DNA of 53,083 nucleotides from an uncultured Rhodospirillales bacterium. Its GTDB lineage: Bacteria; Pseudomonadota; Alphaproteobacteria; RF32; CAG-239. Numbering within the stretch: the first letter of the stretch is position 1; the number at the start of each line of letters is the position of its first letter. The notes under the pieces are model-generated. The model did not search any database. It worked only from the letters and a program-made list of their open reading frames with translations, and was not told where the DNA came from. The translations under genes were made by a program, and so were the position numbers. Below are positions 17,608 through 26,492 of the stretch, piece after piece. Location: the NCBI GenBank assembly GCA_902778645.1, contig CACYYO010000005.1, positions 1 through 53,083 on the forward strand. Direction: 5' to 3'.

Positions 17608-17626
17608 TGCGGCACCAGTGCGGCAC
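17608..17626. repeat. 19-bp repeat near left island end
   Basis: tgcggcaccagtgcggcac, identical and in the same orientation at 41663-41681. It holds two copies of TGCGGCAC. It sits 33 bp before the integrase start and, at the other end, 48 bp from the att repeat. Position suggests an arm-type binding site for the integrase or an excision factor. Confidence 0.6.
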
Positions 17627-17658
17627 CGAAAATGTCAGTTAAATAACCTGAGGGTCTA

Positions 17659-18816
17659 ATGGAAAGCAACCGTTTTAAATTCACCAACACCAATATTAAG
17701 TCTTTACCCAATCCGGCAAAAAGAACTTTTTACTACGATACTGTTGAGCCAAAGTTATCATTACAAATAACCCCCAACGGAGCTAAAAGTTTCTATGTCA
17801 GGCAAAGAGTTAAAGGCAATGATATAAGAGTTAAACTCGGTGAGCCGCCGATTATGACGGTTGAAGAAGCAAGAATAGCTGCCGTTGCCAGCAGAAAGAT
17901 GATGAATGACGGCGAAAACCCGATTAAACAAAGCCGTAAATATCGTGATGAAGACAAACTCCAAAAGCTTTTTGATGACTTTGTAGAAGAACGTGGTCGT
18001 TTCATCGGTAGAAGAACAATGGTTAATTATCAAAGTATGTGGAAGACCAAGTTAAGCAAATTAGCCAATAAACGCTTATCTGATATCACGAGTGATGATT
18101 TGAAACTCTTGCATCGTAAAATATCAGAGAAATCGGGTAATTATACTGGAAATCACTGCATCGTTTTAGTCAGAACCATCTATAACTATGCTATTAAAGA
18201 AGAACGGTTTGATGGCAGAAATCCAGCCAATGCTGTTAAACTCAATAAAAGAGAGCCTCGGGTGCGCTATATGGAACATGCCGAGTTAAAACGCTTTTTT
18301 GAAGCATTAGAAACTTATGACAACGAGACCAGTCGTGATGCTATTCTTATGCTGCTTTATACTGGTGTCCGCAAAAGCAACGTTTTTGAAATGAAATGGT
18401 CTGATATTGATATGGAAGCCAAAGTTTGGAAGATTCCACAGACCAAAACCGATAAAAATGTTACGATTGCTTTGGTAGAACCGGCAATGGAAATCTTAAA
18501 GCACCGCAAGGAACAAGCGGAAAATGAGTGGGTATTTAATTCTCCTTATTCAAAATCAGGTCATATTGTGGAGTTAAAGAGAGCTTTCTCAACTATTCTT
18601 AAAAAAGCAAACATAACAAATCTTCGGATTCATGACCTTCGCCATACGTTAGCGACGTATCTCATTGCTAATGGGGCTGATGCCTTTATGGTAAAACGAG
18701 CCTTAACCCACAAAAGTCTGCAAAGCACGCAAGTTTACGTCAATTTAGGTGTTGAACATCTCCGTGACAAATTGAACGATACCGTAGATAAAATGATACA
18801 AATCGGCAAAAAATAA
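17659..18816 (+). CDS. int: P4-type tyrosine integrase
   Basis: 385 residues, the normal length. The N-terminal DUF4102-type arm-binding domain (LSLQITPNGAKSFYVRQR, then KLGEPPIMTVEEAR) is followed by a core-binding domain and the catalytic domain with R238 (TGVRKSN), H325-x-x-R328 (HDLRH), H351 (LTHKS) and nucleophile Y360 (TQVYVN). It catalyses recombination between the island and the tRNA-fMet 3' end. All catalytic residues are present, so it should be active. Transcribed away from the left att repeat. Confidence 0.95.
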   Translation: MESNRFKFTNTNIKSLPNPAKRTFYYDTVEPKLSLQITPNGAKSFYVRQRVKGNDIRVKLGEPPIMTVEEARIAAVASRKMMNDGENPIKQSRKYRDEDKLQKLFDDFVEERGRFIGRRTMVNYQSMWKTKLSKLANKRLSDITSDDLKLLHRKISEKSGNYTGNHCIVLVRTIYNYAIKEERFDGRNPANAVKLNKREPRVRYMEHAELKRFFEALETYDNETSRDAILMLLYTGVRKSNVFEMKWSDIDMEAKVWKIPQTKTDKNVTIALVEPAMEILKHRKEQAENEWVFNSPYSKSGHIVELKRAFSTILKKANITNLRIHDLRHTLATYLIANGADAFMVKRALTHKSLQSTQVYVNLGVEHLRDKLNDTVDKMIQIGKK

Positions 18817-18839
18817 TTTTCCCTTTCGGTAAATTTTAC

Positions 18840-18885
18840 TTGATTTTAATTTTTGTTATGCTATCATTTTTACCGAGAGGTAAAA
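18840..18885 (+). promoter_or_regulatory. hipBA promoter with HipB-type operator
   Basis: TTGATT (18840-18845), 16-bp spacer, TATCAT (18862-18867). Right after the -10 box is a perfect inverted repeat ttttacc-gaga-ggtaaaa (18868-18885) that also contains the ribosome site and touches the ATG of the antitoxin gene. A repressor bound here would block both polymerase and translation, fitting autoregulation by the antitoxin. Confidence 0.6.
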
Positions 18886-18886
18886 T

Positions 18887-19093
18887 ATGAAGATAAAATC
18901 ACCAAAAGATATAGCGTTTCTGATTAAAACAGAACGGAAAAAGCAAAATCTAACGCAAACGGAATTAGCCGGACTTTGTAATGTCGGGTTAAGGTTTATC
19001 GTAGATGTTGAGAAAGCTAAAGAAACCTGTCAAATCGGTAAAGTTTTGAAGGTTTTGGATGTTCTTGGAATTAACTTAAGTTCGGAGGAATAA
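18887..19093 (+). CDS. hipB: HipB-like Xre-family antitoxin
   Basis: 68 residues, a single helix-turn-helix domain (RKKQNLTQTELAGLCNVGLRFIVD split as LTQTELAGLCNVG and recognition helix RFIVDVEKAK). Typical of HipB antitoxins that bind their own promoter and neutralise HipA. One base separates its stop from the toxin ATG, with GGAGG within its last codons for the toxin. Confidence 0.88.
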   Translation: MKIKSPKDIAFLIKTERKKQNLTQTELAGLCNVGLRFIVDVEKAKETCQIGKVLKVLDVLGINLSSEE

Positions 19094-19094
19094 C

Positions 19095-20324
19095 ATGCCG
19101 GCATTAGATGTCTATTTCTATGGCAAAAAAATAGGAAAACTATCGGAAAAGAATTCTCGGCTTTCTTTCAAGTACAATGAAAATGCCGATACACCTTTAT
19201 CGGTTAACCTTCCCTTACAAAAAGAAGCCTTTAATGACAAGTTGACACGCAGCTTTTTTAATAATTTATTACCGGAAGAAGGAATCCGTGAAGCTGTTGC
19301 CAGATATAAACAAGTATCATCAAACAATCCTTTTGCTCTCTTAAAGGAAATCGGTGGCGAATGTGCCGGAGCTGTTGAATTATACCCTGAAGGAGAAGAA
19401 AGAGAGGAAGAAGAATCCTCATTAACACCGATTAGCGAAGATAAAATAGCTGAACTATTGAAAAATCAAGCACAGATACCCTTGCTGACAGGTGAAGAAA
19501 TCCGTTTATCACTTGCAGGAGCTCAACAAAAAATAGCTTTGGCTATTATACCTGATGATTCAAACAACTATTATCTGGCAAAAGGGTCTTATATTTCAAC
19601 GCATATCATTAAACCGCAAAACCCTTATTTTAAGGATATTATATATAATGAGCATTTCTGTATGTCGTTGGCTAAATTGATAGGATTACCGACAGCAACA
19701 TCTTCTATAAGAGATTTTAGCGGAGAAAAAGGATACGTTGTTAAGCGGTTTGACCGTGAAATTGACGATTCCAGCACCTCCGGATTAAAACGTATTCATC
19801 AGGAAGATTTTTGCCAAGCCCTTTGCTTGCCTGATAAAAAGTATCAAAAAGAAGGCGGTGCAAGCATTAAACAATGCTATAAATTCATTGCAAATACTGA
19901 TTTTTCACGCAAAGCCGATGCTTTGAGGATTTTCTTAAAAGCGATTGTCTTTAATTTCATTATTGGTAATTCTGACGCTCACGGCAAAAACTTTTCTTTT
20001 CTGCACCGTGGGGGCAAATATGAGCTTTCGCCTTTATATGACTTGGTATCAACTGGGGTTTATCAAAAGCTTTCACCGAATTTAGCAATGTCTATTGGTG
20101 GCGAATATAATCCGAATTTAATCCATCGCAGCCATTTTGAAGCCATGGCAAGAGATTTAGAGATTAAGCCTGCAATGATTGATAAGATTATTGATGAAAC
20201 AGCTTCAAAAATTCAAGAAGTATTACCCGAGCTTGATAAGCAATTTGCCGCTGCCGGATACAAATCGGAGCTTATAAAACAAATTAAAGAGCTTATGGCT
20301 ACCAGAATAAAGCAACTTTCATAA
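19095..20324 (+). CDS. hipA: HipA-family serine/threonine kinase toxin
   Basis: 409 residues. HipA_N (residues 1-100) then the kinase: LSLAGAQQK (Gly-rich loop), HIIKP (ATP-binding Lys), KRFDR, HQEDFCQAL, catalytic GNSDAHGKN (D294, N299) and LSPLYDL with D316 as the metal-binding Asp. HipA toxins phosphorylate glutamyl-tRNA synthetase or related targets and arrest translation, producing dormancy. All catalytic residues are kept, so the toxin is probably functional. Operon with hipB and probably with the fusion gene 12 bp downstream. Confidence 0.93.
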   Translation: MPALDVYFYGKKIGKLSEKNSRLSFKYNENADTPLSVNLPLQKEAFNDKLTRSFFNNLLPEEGIREAVARYKQVSSNNPFALLKEIGGECAGAVELYPEGEEREEEESSLTPISEDKIAELLKNQAQIPLLTGEEIRLSLAGAQQKIALAIIPDDSNNYYLAKGSYISTHIIKPQNPYFKDIIYNEHFCMSLAKLIGLPTATSSIRDFSGEKGYVVKRFDREIDDSSTSGLKRIHQEDFCQALCLPDKKYQKEGGASIKQCYKFIANTDFSRKADALRIFLKAIVFNFIIGNSDAHGKNFSFLHRGGKYELSPLYDLVSTGVYQKLSPNLAMSIGGEYNPNLIHRSHFEAMARDLEIKPAMIDKIIDETASKIQEVLPELDKQFAAAGYKSELIKQIKELMATRIKQLS

Positions 20325-20336
20325 AAGGACAGCACG

Positions 20337-21272
20337 ATGGCAAAGACTTATAACAAAAACAAACACTTTGATTTAAGCTACTTTCAAGCCAAAGGCACGG
20401 CATTCTTTGATACGCTTGATTTTAGCGAAACAAGTGCAGATGATATCAAAGAGATTTTAGCTTGCGCTGTGCCTGATATTGAGTTTTATCAGTGCATTTT
20501 CAAGGATTTGGATTTGAGAGATACTGATTTTGAAAGCAAAACAACCTTTTACGGTTGCCAGTTCAATGGTAATACTATCTTTGAAAACTGCCATTTTCTT
20601 GAAAATGTCGCATTTGACGGCTCTGTTTTTAATGGCATTGCCAACTTTAATAATGTTCGCTATGAACACGAGCTTTCATTCAGACAAATTCATACCAAGC
20701 CTGCTAAAGGCGGTTATTTCTACTTCCGTGGTGATGAAGTCAAAACCGGAAAGAGTTATTATCCAAACAGTCTTAATATGCAAAAAGCTTATTTTGAAAC
20801 CGAAGTATCCTTTTTAGGGCGTGAATTTATAGGTGAAACTTGGTTTAACGGAACAGTTTTTGCTAACAAGTTTTGGTTTACGGATTGTGATATTGGCTTA
20901 AAAACCAACATTTCTCCTAAATTTGAATGTGATGGTATCAAAAACATTGATATGTGCTATCGGATACTCAAAGATGCTTTAATAAAACGAAGCTACACTA
21001 TTCAAAGTCGTGAAATTGAGCGTTTGGAAGCTAAAATTCTTGAAAAACAAAGTAAAGAGAATGATTTATTGCCGGATAATAAGCCGACAGTTAAACAAAA
21101 ATCAAACCTTTTAACCACAGAGGAAGCTGCGGATTATTTGAAACTCAAGCCCAATACTTTGGAACGTTGGCGCAGTCAGTTTCCTAATCGGTTGCCATTT
21201 GTTAAGATTGGTCGGACAGTAAAATATCGCCTTGAAGACTTGCAAGCCTATATCAGCGATAATATGAATTAA
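20337..21272 (+). CDS. Pentapeptide-repeat protein fused to a MerR/excisionase-type HTH
   Basis: 311 residues. Residues 50-200 carry loose pentapeptide repeats of the A/C(D/N)F pattern (FYGCQFNGNTIFENCHF, AYFETEVSF), which fold into a right-handed beta helix. A charged helical linker leads to residues 258-308, LLTTEEAADYLKLKPNTLERWRS with RTVKYRLEDLQAYI, an HTH_17/excisionase-type DNA-binding domain. It follows hipA by 12 bp and ends in a strong terminator, so hipB-hipA-fusion is a three-gene operon. It could act as a recombination directionality factor for the island or as a DNA-tethered modulator of the toxin; neither is shown. Confidence 0.75.
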   Translation: MAKTYNKNKHFDLSYFQAKGTAFFDTLDFSETSADDIKEILACAVPDIEFYQCIFKDLDLRDTDFESKTTFYGCQFNGNTIFENCHFLENVAFDGSVFNGIANFNNVRYEHELSFRQIHTKPAKGGYFYFRGDEVKTGKSYYPNSLNMQKAYFETEVSFLGREFIGETWFNGTVFANKFWFTDCDIGLKTNISPKFECDGIKNIDMCYRILKDALIKRSYTIQSREIERLEAKILEKQSKENDLLPDNKPTVKQKSNLLTTEEAADYLKLKPNTLERWRSQFPNRLPFVKIGRTVKYRLEDLQAYISDNMN

Positions 21273-21298
21273 AAAAGGAGGCAAAAGCCTCCTTTTTT
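21271..21298. terminator. Bidirectional intrinsic terminator
   Basis: Perfect 12-bp stem aaaaaaggaggc / gcctcctttttt with an AAAA loop. It ends the hipBA-fusion operon and the convergent minus-strand gene at 21316. Confidence 0.93.
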
Positions 21299-21315
21299 CG
21301 TTAGCACAGAACAGA

Positions 21316-21834
21316 TTATATTTGCATATATCTTGGTGTATTTTCTTCCTTGAGCACCGCTGCAACCTGTGTTTCAATCAAATCCTTGGCTGCTTCAATG
21401 GTTTTCTGCACGGCAGCAGCTTTTGCTTGTTTCTGCTTCTCACGGCGTTTAATATTGGCTTCTTTCTTGCGCTCTTGAGCCTTATTAATCTCATCGGTAA
21501 TGAAATTAACAATATCCTCATCAAAATCCCCTTGCTTAACACTGGCGTAGAAATCCGACAAGAAGTCAAGTTTTTGAGCATCTGACAGCAATTCTAAAGA
21601 ATAGCGAACAATCTTCTTACCACCAAGACGAAGCGTAAAGACTGACTTATCATCCGTATCGGTAATCAATTTGTTCATTCTGTTCTGAACGCTCCAAGAA
21701 TTGTTTTTGAAATGAACCATATTTTCATCCAACAGCTTCAAAATGCGTTGTTTGTAAGCATCTAACGAAAGTTGACTTTCATCTTTGGTTGTTTCCAATT
21801 TGGTTGCGTTGTATTTTTCTAAAAAGTTTTTCAT
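21316..21834 (-). CDS. Hypothetical island protein, coiled-coil C-half
   Basis: 172 residues, not recognised. The C-terminal half (residues 110-165) is a Lys/Glu/Ala-rich coiled coil; the N-half is mixed, with SVFTLRLGGKKIVRYS suggesting a small beta unit. No signal or membrane segment. AAAGGAAAA precedes the ATG. A 35-residue gene lies 47 bp upstream on the same strand and may be in the same transcript. Confidence 0.6.
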   Translation of the reverse strand: MKNFLEKYNATKLETTKDESQLSLDAYKQRILKLLDENMVHFKNNSWSVQNRMNKLITDTDDKSVFTLRLGGKKIVRYSLELLSDAQKLDFLSDFYASVKQGDFDEDIVNFITDEINKAQERKKEANIKRREKQKQAKAAAVQKTIEAAKDLIETQVAAVLKEENTPRYMQI

Positions 21835-21881
21835 TTTATTTTCCTTTCAAAAATTAGTTAAATTGATAAAAAACATAATAA

Positions 21882-21989
21882 TTAAGCGACAAAACCGGCA
21901 TAATAAGCTTGTATTTCAATAGCATTCATAGCCTTTGAAACATTTTGAGTCGGCTTTATCAGCGAATAGATTTTGTAAATTATTTTCAT
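21882..21989 (-). CDS. Small 35-residue protein
   Basis: A short frame with a good ribosome site (AAAGGA 10 bp upstream). The product starts MKIIYKIYSLIKP and ends AIEIQAYYAGFVA, with no recognised domain. It precedes the 172-residue gene in the same direction. Confidence rests on the ribosome site and the lack of any other explanation for this stretch. Confidence 0.4.
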   Translation of the reverse strand: MKIIYKIYSLIKPTQNVSKAMNAIEIQAYYAGFVA

Positions 21990-22196
21990 TGTGTTTTTCC
22001 TTTCATTTTGGTTGAGCACCATTGCTCTATGCCTTGACTTTTGCACGGAAAAAACACGATTTCCAGAACATCAAAAATAAAAATTTTTTGAGTTTTATTG
22101 AGCTTTATTCAGTTTTACGAAACTTGTTTTATTTTTATGGCATTTTGTTACAAACCGAAAGAATCCGTAGAAGAATCGGAAAAACAGATTCGTTTT

Positions 22197-22796
22197 TTAA
22201 CCCAAATTATATCTCTTGATAAACCTTGATAAGGTCATATACTGCACATTCATAATTTTTGATATCTGGTTCTTGGAAACCCCTTTAGCCAGTAAGTCTT
22301 GAATGCGTTTCAGGTTCTTGGCAAGTTTTAATTTCTTGGATTCAGCTCCGATTGGTCTTCCAAGCTTTATTCCTTGTTCTTTCTTGGAGGCAAGCGAACA
22401 CTTAGTTCGTTGGCTGATGAGGTCTCTTTCAATCTGGCTGGCAAGACCAAAAGCAAAGGCTAATACTTGTGATTGCAGGTCATTTCCTAAATGATAGTTT
22501 TCCTTAATCGTGATAACTTGGCAGTTCTTGTTTAGGCAAGTCTGCAGAATTGAAAATGTTTCCGGCACACTTCTGCTGATGCGGCTCAATTCACTTGTTA
22601 TCAAAATATCATTCGGTTGTAGTTTCTCTAATAGTTGCCCTAATTGTCTTTTGTTCAAAGGTTTTCTTGATGATATGGTCTCTTCCACCCAAACATCAAT
22701 TTTCATATTGTGTTTGGCGGCATAATCGCTGATTTCATACTCCATGTGTTCAAACGATTGCTTTTCGGTGCTTTTGCGGATGTATCCGTAAATCAT
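22197..22796 (-). CDS. Serine recombinase, resolvase/invertase family (Mpi/Hin-like)
   Basis: 199 residues, the usual size for small serine recombinases. Catalytic domain begins YGYIRKSTEKQ with Ser at position 9, then the SELSRISRS motif holding the active-site Arg residues, and helix E around GLASQIERDLISQRT. A resolvase HTH (GVSKNQISKIMNVQYMTLSR) closes the protein. It could resolve dimers or invert a DNA segment. No clear recombination-site pair was found nearby. The 285 bp upstream (22797-23081) show nothing beyond a possible promoter. Confidence 0.9.
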   Translation of the reverse strand: MIYGYIRKSTEKQSFEHMEYEISDYAAKHNMKIDVWVEETISSRKPLNKRQLGQLLEKLQPNDILITSELSRISRSVPETFSILQTCLNKNCQVITIKENYHLGNDLQSQVLAFAFGLASQIERDLISQRTKCSLASKKEQGIKLGRPIGAESKKLKLAKNLKRIQDLLAKGVSKNQISKIMNVQYMTLSRFIKRYNLG

Positions 22797-23081
22797 AAAA
22801 TTCTCCTTTTGATATATTTATCAGGAGAATCAAAGAATTATGCTCAAAATGTTCTGCTGTTTTAACGAACATTAAAATCAACTAATTTTTTAAGTATTTT
22901 GTTGAGGTGTAATGCAGCTCATTTAGGGCTATATAATTCCTTGAAAGGTAAAGAAAATAAGGAGTTTTAAGGGATTTACCGCTTTAAGTTTCCGCTGTTT
23001 TGATGAACTCTCCACGCCATTCAACAAAATTGTTCGTTTCTGTTAAGTGCGAAATTAGGTGCAACTTAATGGAATTTGAAT

Positions 23082-23582
23082 ATGAGCAAGACCTGTGCTT
23101 TTCTTGGTAATGATTACGATAAGATATGCGGCAAACCTTGTTGGCATCGTACGCCTGAAGGATTAAAAGAGCGAATTAAGGCTGAAATCATCAATTTAAT
23201 TGAGAATGAAGATGTTACCGAGTTTCTGGTCGGCGAGCTCGGCGGCTATGAAAAAGATGCCTATGATACGGTTTTGGAGGTGCAAAAGGACTATCCGAAC
23301 ATCCGCATAATACTTGTTATCTCAAAAATAACGGAGCTTCACGAGGTCGGCGAATGCGATGCACACTATGTTCACCAGCGGAGACCTTGCGATGATTGGA
23401 TTTACCCCGACAAATGCGCCACAGGCTATAGAAGGCTTTGCATTGTCTATCGCAACCGTTACATTATAGAAAACACGGATTTCATCATCGCTTATAACGA
23501 ATATCACGGCAAAGCCTATGAATTCTGCAAACAAGCCAAAGGAAAAGGTGTGAAGGTGATTGAACTGGCGGAAGAAAATTAG
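23082..23582 (+). CDS. SLOG-superfamily protein, DUF1273/YpsA-like
   Basis: 166 residues from the ATG at 23082 (a TTG two codons earlier is also possible). The start KTCAFLGN and then FLVGELGGYEKDAYDTVLEV followed by YPNIRIILV are the Rossmann-like nucleotide-binding features of the DUF1273/DUF2493 SLOG families. SLOG domains bind or cleave nucleotide-derived ligands and occur in several phage-defence systems as sensors. It lies 125 bp before the methyltransferase operon in the same direction but behind that operon's likely promoter. Confidence 0.65.
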   Translation: MSKTCAFLGNDYDKICGKPCWHRTPEGLKERIKAEIINLIENEDVTEFLVGELGGYEKDAYDTVLEVQKDYPNIRIILVISKITELHEVGECDAHYVHQRRPCDDWIYPDKCATGYRRLCIVYRNRYIIENTDFIIAYNEYHGKAYEFCKQAKGKGVKVIELAEEN

Positions 23583-23646
23583 ATTATGTCAAAATGTGGC
23601 ATGAGAGCTTAATTACGTTAATTTTCAGAAAGATTTTCATTGATTC

Positions 23647-23675
23647 TTTACGATTCTTATTTATGATCCTAAAAT
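23647..23675 (+). promoter_or_regulatory. Predicted promoter of the six-gene defence operon
   Basis: TTTACG (23647-23652), 17-bp spacer, TAAAAT (23670-23675), 33 bp before the methyltransferase ATG. The -35 match is weak. Confidence 0.4.
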
Positions 23676-23707
23676 ATGCAATAGGTTTAAACTAACGGGG
23701 CTATGTT

Positions 23708-26491
23708 ATGGATTTGGAAGAAAAAGTTAAGCAATTAGTCAATCAAAACAATCATGAAGACTTTATTTTTGACTTCTTGTTGCTCTATGGTTTGCCTAAG
23801 GTTACTGTTACCAAGGCCAAAAATTCACGGTTAAACAAGGCCGATAACCAAATCATCATCAAGAAGAAGTTGTTTTTTGAGTTTTATGATCAAGGAACCA
23901 GTTTATTTGAAGCCAAGACTGCTGATTTGTTAGAAAGAATAGAAACACTTAAGAATGATCCGAAAACCTTTACCCACGATCCACGTTTTATTATCGTTAC
24001 CAACTATAAGAGATTTTTGGCCGTTGATACTAAAACCAAAGATACACGTGATATTGAATTTAAAGATCTTTGGAAACATACGGATTTCTTTTTGCCGTGG
24101 TCTGGTAAAGAAAAGTATCAACCACACGTAGAAAGTATGGCTGATGTCAAAGCTGCCGAGAAAATGGCCAAGATCTATGATGAAATTTACCATAACAATA
24201 AGACATTTGCTGAAGAATATAACCACGATCTGAACATCTTTTTAACCAGATTACTCTTTTGTTTTTTTGCTGAAGATACAGGCATATTTGATGAAGAAAA
24301 CCTTTTTACCAAAGCTATGATTGAACATACCAATGATGATGGCAGCGATCTTCAAGCATTTTTTGAAACCTTGTTTGAGGCATTGGATAAACAAGATAAG
24401 TCTGAATATCCGCAATATATCCAAAAATTTCCTTATGTTAACGGTAAATTGTTTAGAGATCGGATCCATATTCCAGAATTGACCGCTAAAACCAGAGAAT
24501 TGATGATTGAATGCGGTGATCGTAACAACTGGAAAGAAATAAACCCAGATATTTTCGGATCAATGTTCCAAGCAGTTAAAACAGCGGAAGTGCGTTCTGG
24601 TTTAGGACAACACTATACTTCGGTGCCAAACATTATGAAGGTGATCAATCCGTTGTTTATGGATGATTTGCGTGAAGAATTTGAAAAAGCCAAGGATAGC
24701 GTTAATAAACTTAAGTCTTTGCAGCTAAGATTATCCAAAATCCGTATTTTTGATCCTGCTTGCGGATCTGGTAACTTTTTGATTATCGCCTTTAAGCAGA
24801 TGAAACTGTTGGAAATGGATATAATCAAACGTATTCAAGAGGTCAGTGGTGAAAAAGATTTCCAAATGAATTTATCGGTCATAGAACTGAAACAGTTTTA
24901 TGGTATTGAGATTGATGACTTTGCTTGTGAAATAGCTCGTTTGTCATTGTGGCTTGCCGAACACCAAATGAATTGTAAGTTCAAAGAAGAATTTGGTGTC
25001 ACCAGACCAACATTACCGTTGTGTGAAAGTGGACATATTGTTTGTGGTAATGCTTTGCGTTTGGATTGGGAACAAGTTTGCCCTAAATTTATTGAGAAAT
25101 CCAACTTAATCAGAGTTATTGCTGAGGCTGATGTAAAAAATACGCCATTACACTTGGAAACACCAAAGGAGCAAGTGGAAGTATATATTTTGGGCAACCC
25201 GCCCTACGAGGGAGCAAGAAAGCAAAGCCCTGAACAAAAAGCAGATATGGACTATGTTTTTAACAGAAGAATAGAAAAATATAACAATCTTGATTATATT
25301 GCAGGTTGGTTCTGGAAAGGAAAGCAATATATAGAGAACACAAAGTCGGTATGTGCTTTTGTTACAACAAACTCAATAAATCAAGGAGATCAAGTATCTT
25401 TATTATGGCCACATATTTTAACAAATGGAGTAGAAATTAAATTTGCTTATACTTCTTTCAAGTGGTCAAATAACGCGAAGTATAATGCTGGTGTTACTTG
25501 TAATATCATCGGCTTATCGGTTCATCCCAATAAAAAAACTATATATACAGCTGTCACAAAACACATAGTGGATAACATTAATGCCTACATAATAGCAGCA
25601 GACAACATATATATCTATCCTCGTAAAAAACCATTATCAGCAATGCCGTCAATGTGTTTTGGAAGTATGCCTAATGATGGGGGATTTTTGATATTAAATT
25701 CAAATGAATATAAAACATTAACTGGAAACAATCATTTCTTACAATCAATAATAAAAAAATATGTTGGATCAGATGATTATATTAACTCCATTGAACGCTA
25801 CTGTTTATGGATTAATAAAGAGCAACTCACTGAAGCAATGAAACACCATGAAATAAGTACTCGTATTAGTAATGTAAAAGATTACAGATTAAAAAGTAAA
25901 AGGGAAGCTACTCAAAAATTAGCTAATTATCCATATAGATTTGGTGAAGTTAGATATAAAAACACAAACTCAATAATTGTTCCACGAGTTTCATCAGAAC
26001 GTAGAATATACATTCCGTTAGGCTTTCTTGATGCTCAAACGGTAATTTCCGATGCAGCACAAGCAATTTATGACGCTGAACCGTGGATTTTTGGTGTTGT
26101 AACGTCTTTAATGCACATGGTATGGGTAAGAGCCGTAGCAGGAAGACTTAAAACCGATTATCGTTATTCTGCTGAACTATGTTATAATACATTTCCGTTT
26201 CCAAAGATTACTGATCAACAGAAAAAACGGATAGAACTTTGTGTGCAAGATATTTTACGTGTTCGTGAAAAGTATTCACAATTAACGATGGCTGAATTGT
26301 ATGATCCAGATAAAATGCCAAAAGATCTGTTAGAAGCACATCATAGCTTGGATATGGTTATTGAATCTTGTTATCGTAGGAAACCTTTTGAAAATGATGA
26401 ACAACGCCTTGCACACTTGTTCAAAATGTATGAAATGATGACAAACAATGCCTCAGAAGAAGAATTAAAACAATTAGAGTTAGGATTATAA
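23708..26491 (+). CDS. MmeI/YeeA-like fused nuclease and N6-adenine DNA methyltransferase
   Basis: 927 residues. Residues 1-150 hold a possible PD-(D/E)xK site, E58 ... E68-A-K70, whose ten-residue spacing equals that of the MmeI nuclease, with Glu in place of the first Asp. A helical connector follows, then the methyltransferase: DPACGSGNF (motif I, residue 349), motif IV NPPY (residue 497), and a C-terminal target-recognition region. This is the layout of type IIL restriction-modification enzymes and of the B. subtilis YeeA group. It would methylate one adenine in its site and, with the helicase, restrict unmodified DNA. First gene of the operon; one base separates its stop from the AIPR gene. 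Confidence 0.88.
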   Translation: MDLEEKVKQLVNQNNHEDFIFDFLLLYGLPKVTVTKAKNSRLNKADNQIIIKKKLFFEFYDQGTSLFEAKTADLLERIETLKNDPKTFTHDPRFIIVTNYKRFLAVDTKTKDTRDIEFKDLWKHTDFFLPWSGKEKYQPHVESMADVKAAEKMAKIYDEIYHNNKTFAEEYNHDLNIFLTRLLFCFFAEDTGIFDEENLFTKAMIEHTNDDGSDLQAFFETLFEALDKQDKSEYPQYIQKFPYVNGKLFRDRIHIPELTAKTRELMIECGDRNNWKEINPDIFGSMFQAVKTAEVRSGLGQHYTSVPNIMKVINPLFMDDLREEFEKAKDSVNKLKSLQLRLSKIRIFDPACGSGNFLIIAFKQMKLLEMDIIKRIQEVSGEKDFQMNLSVIELKQFYGIEIDDFACEIARLSLWLAEHQMNCKFKEEFGVTRPTLPLCESGHIVCGNALRLDWEQVCPKFIEKSNLIRVIAEADVKNTPLHLETPKEQVEVYILGNPPYEGARKQSPEQKADMDYVFNRRIEKYNNLDYIAGWFWKGKQYIENTKSVCAFVTTNSINQGDQVSLLWPHILTNGVEIKFAYTSFKWSNNAKYNAGVTCNIIGLSVHPNKKTIYTAVTKHIVDNINAYIIAADNIYIYPRKKPLSAMPSMCFGSMPNDGGFLILNSNEYKTLTGNNHFLQSIIKKYVGSDDYINSIERYCLWINKEQLTEAMKHHEISTRISNVKDYRLKSKREATQKLANYPYRFGEVRYKNTNSIIVPRVSSERRIYIPLGFLDAQTVISDAAQAIYDAEPWIFGVVTSLMHMVWVRAVAGRLKTDYRYSAELCYNTFPFPKITDQQKKRIELCVQDILRVREKYSQLTMAELYDPDKMPKDLLEAHHSLDMVIESCYRRKPFENDEQRLAHLFKMYEMMTNNASEEELKQLELGL

Positions 26492-26492
26492 T

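Noticed and set aside
22197..23081. Invertible segment controlled by the serine recombinase
   Set aside because: No convincing pair of inverted recombination sites could be found by eye near the gene.
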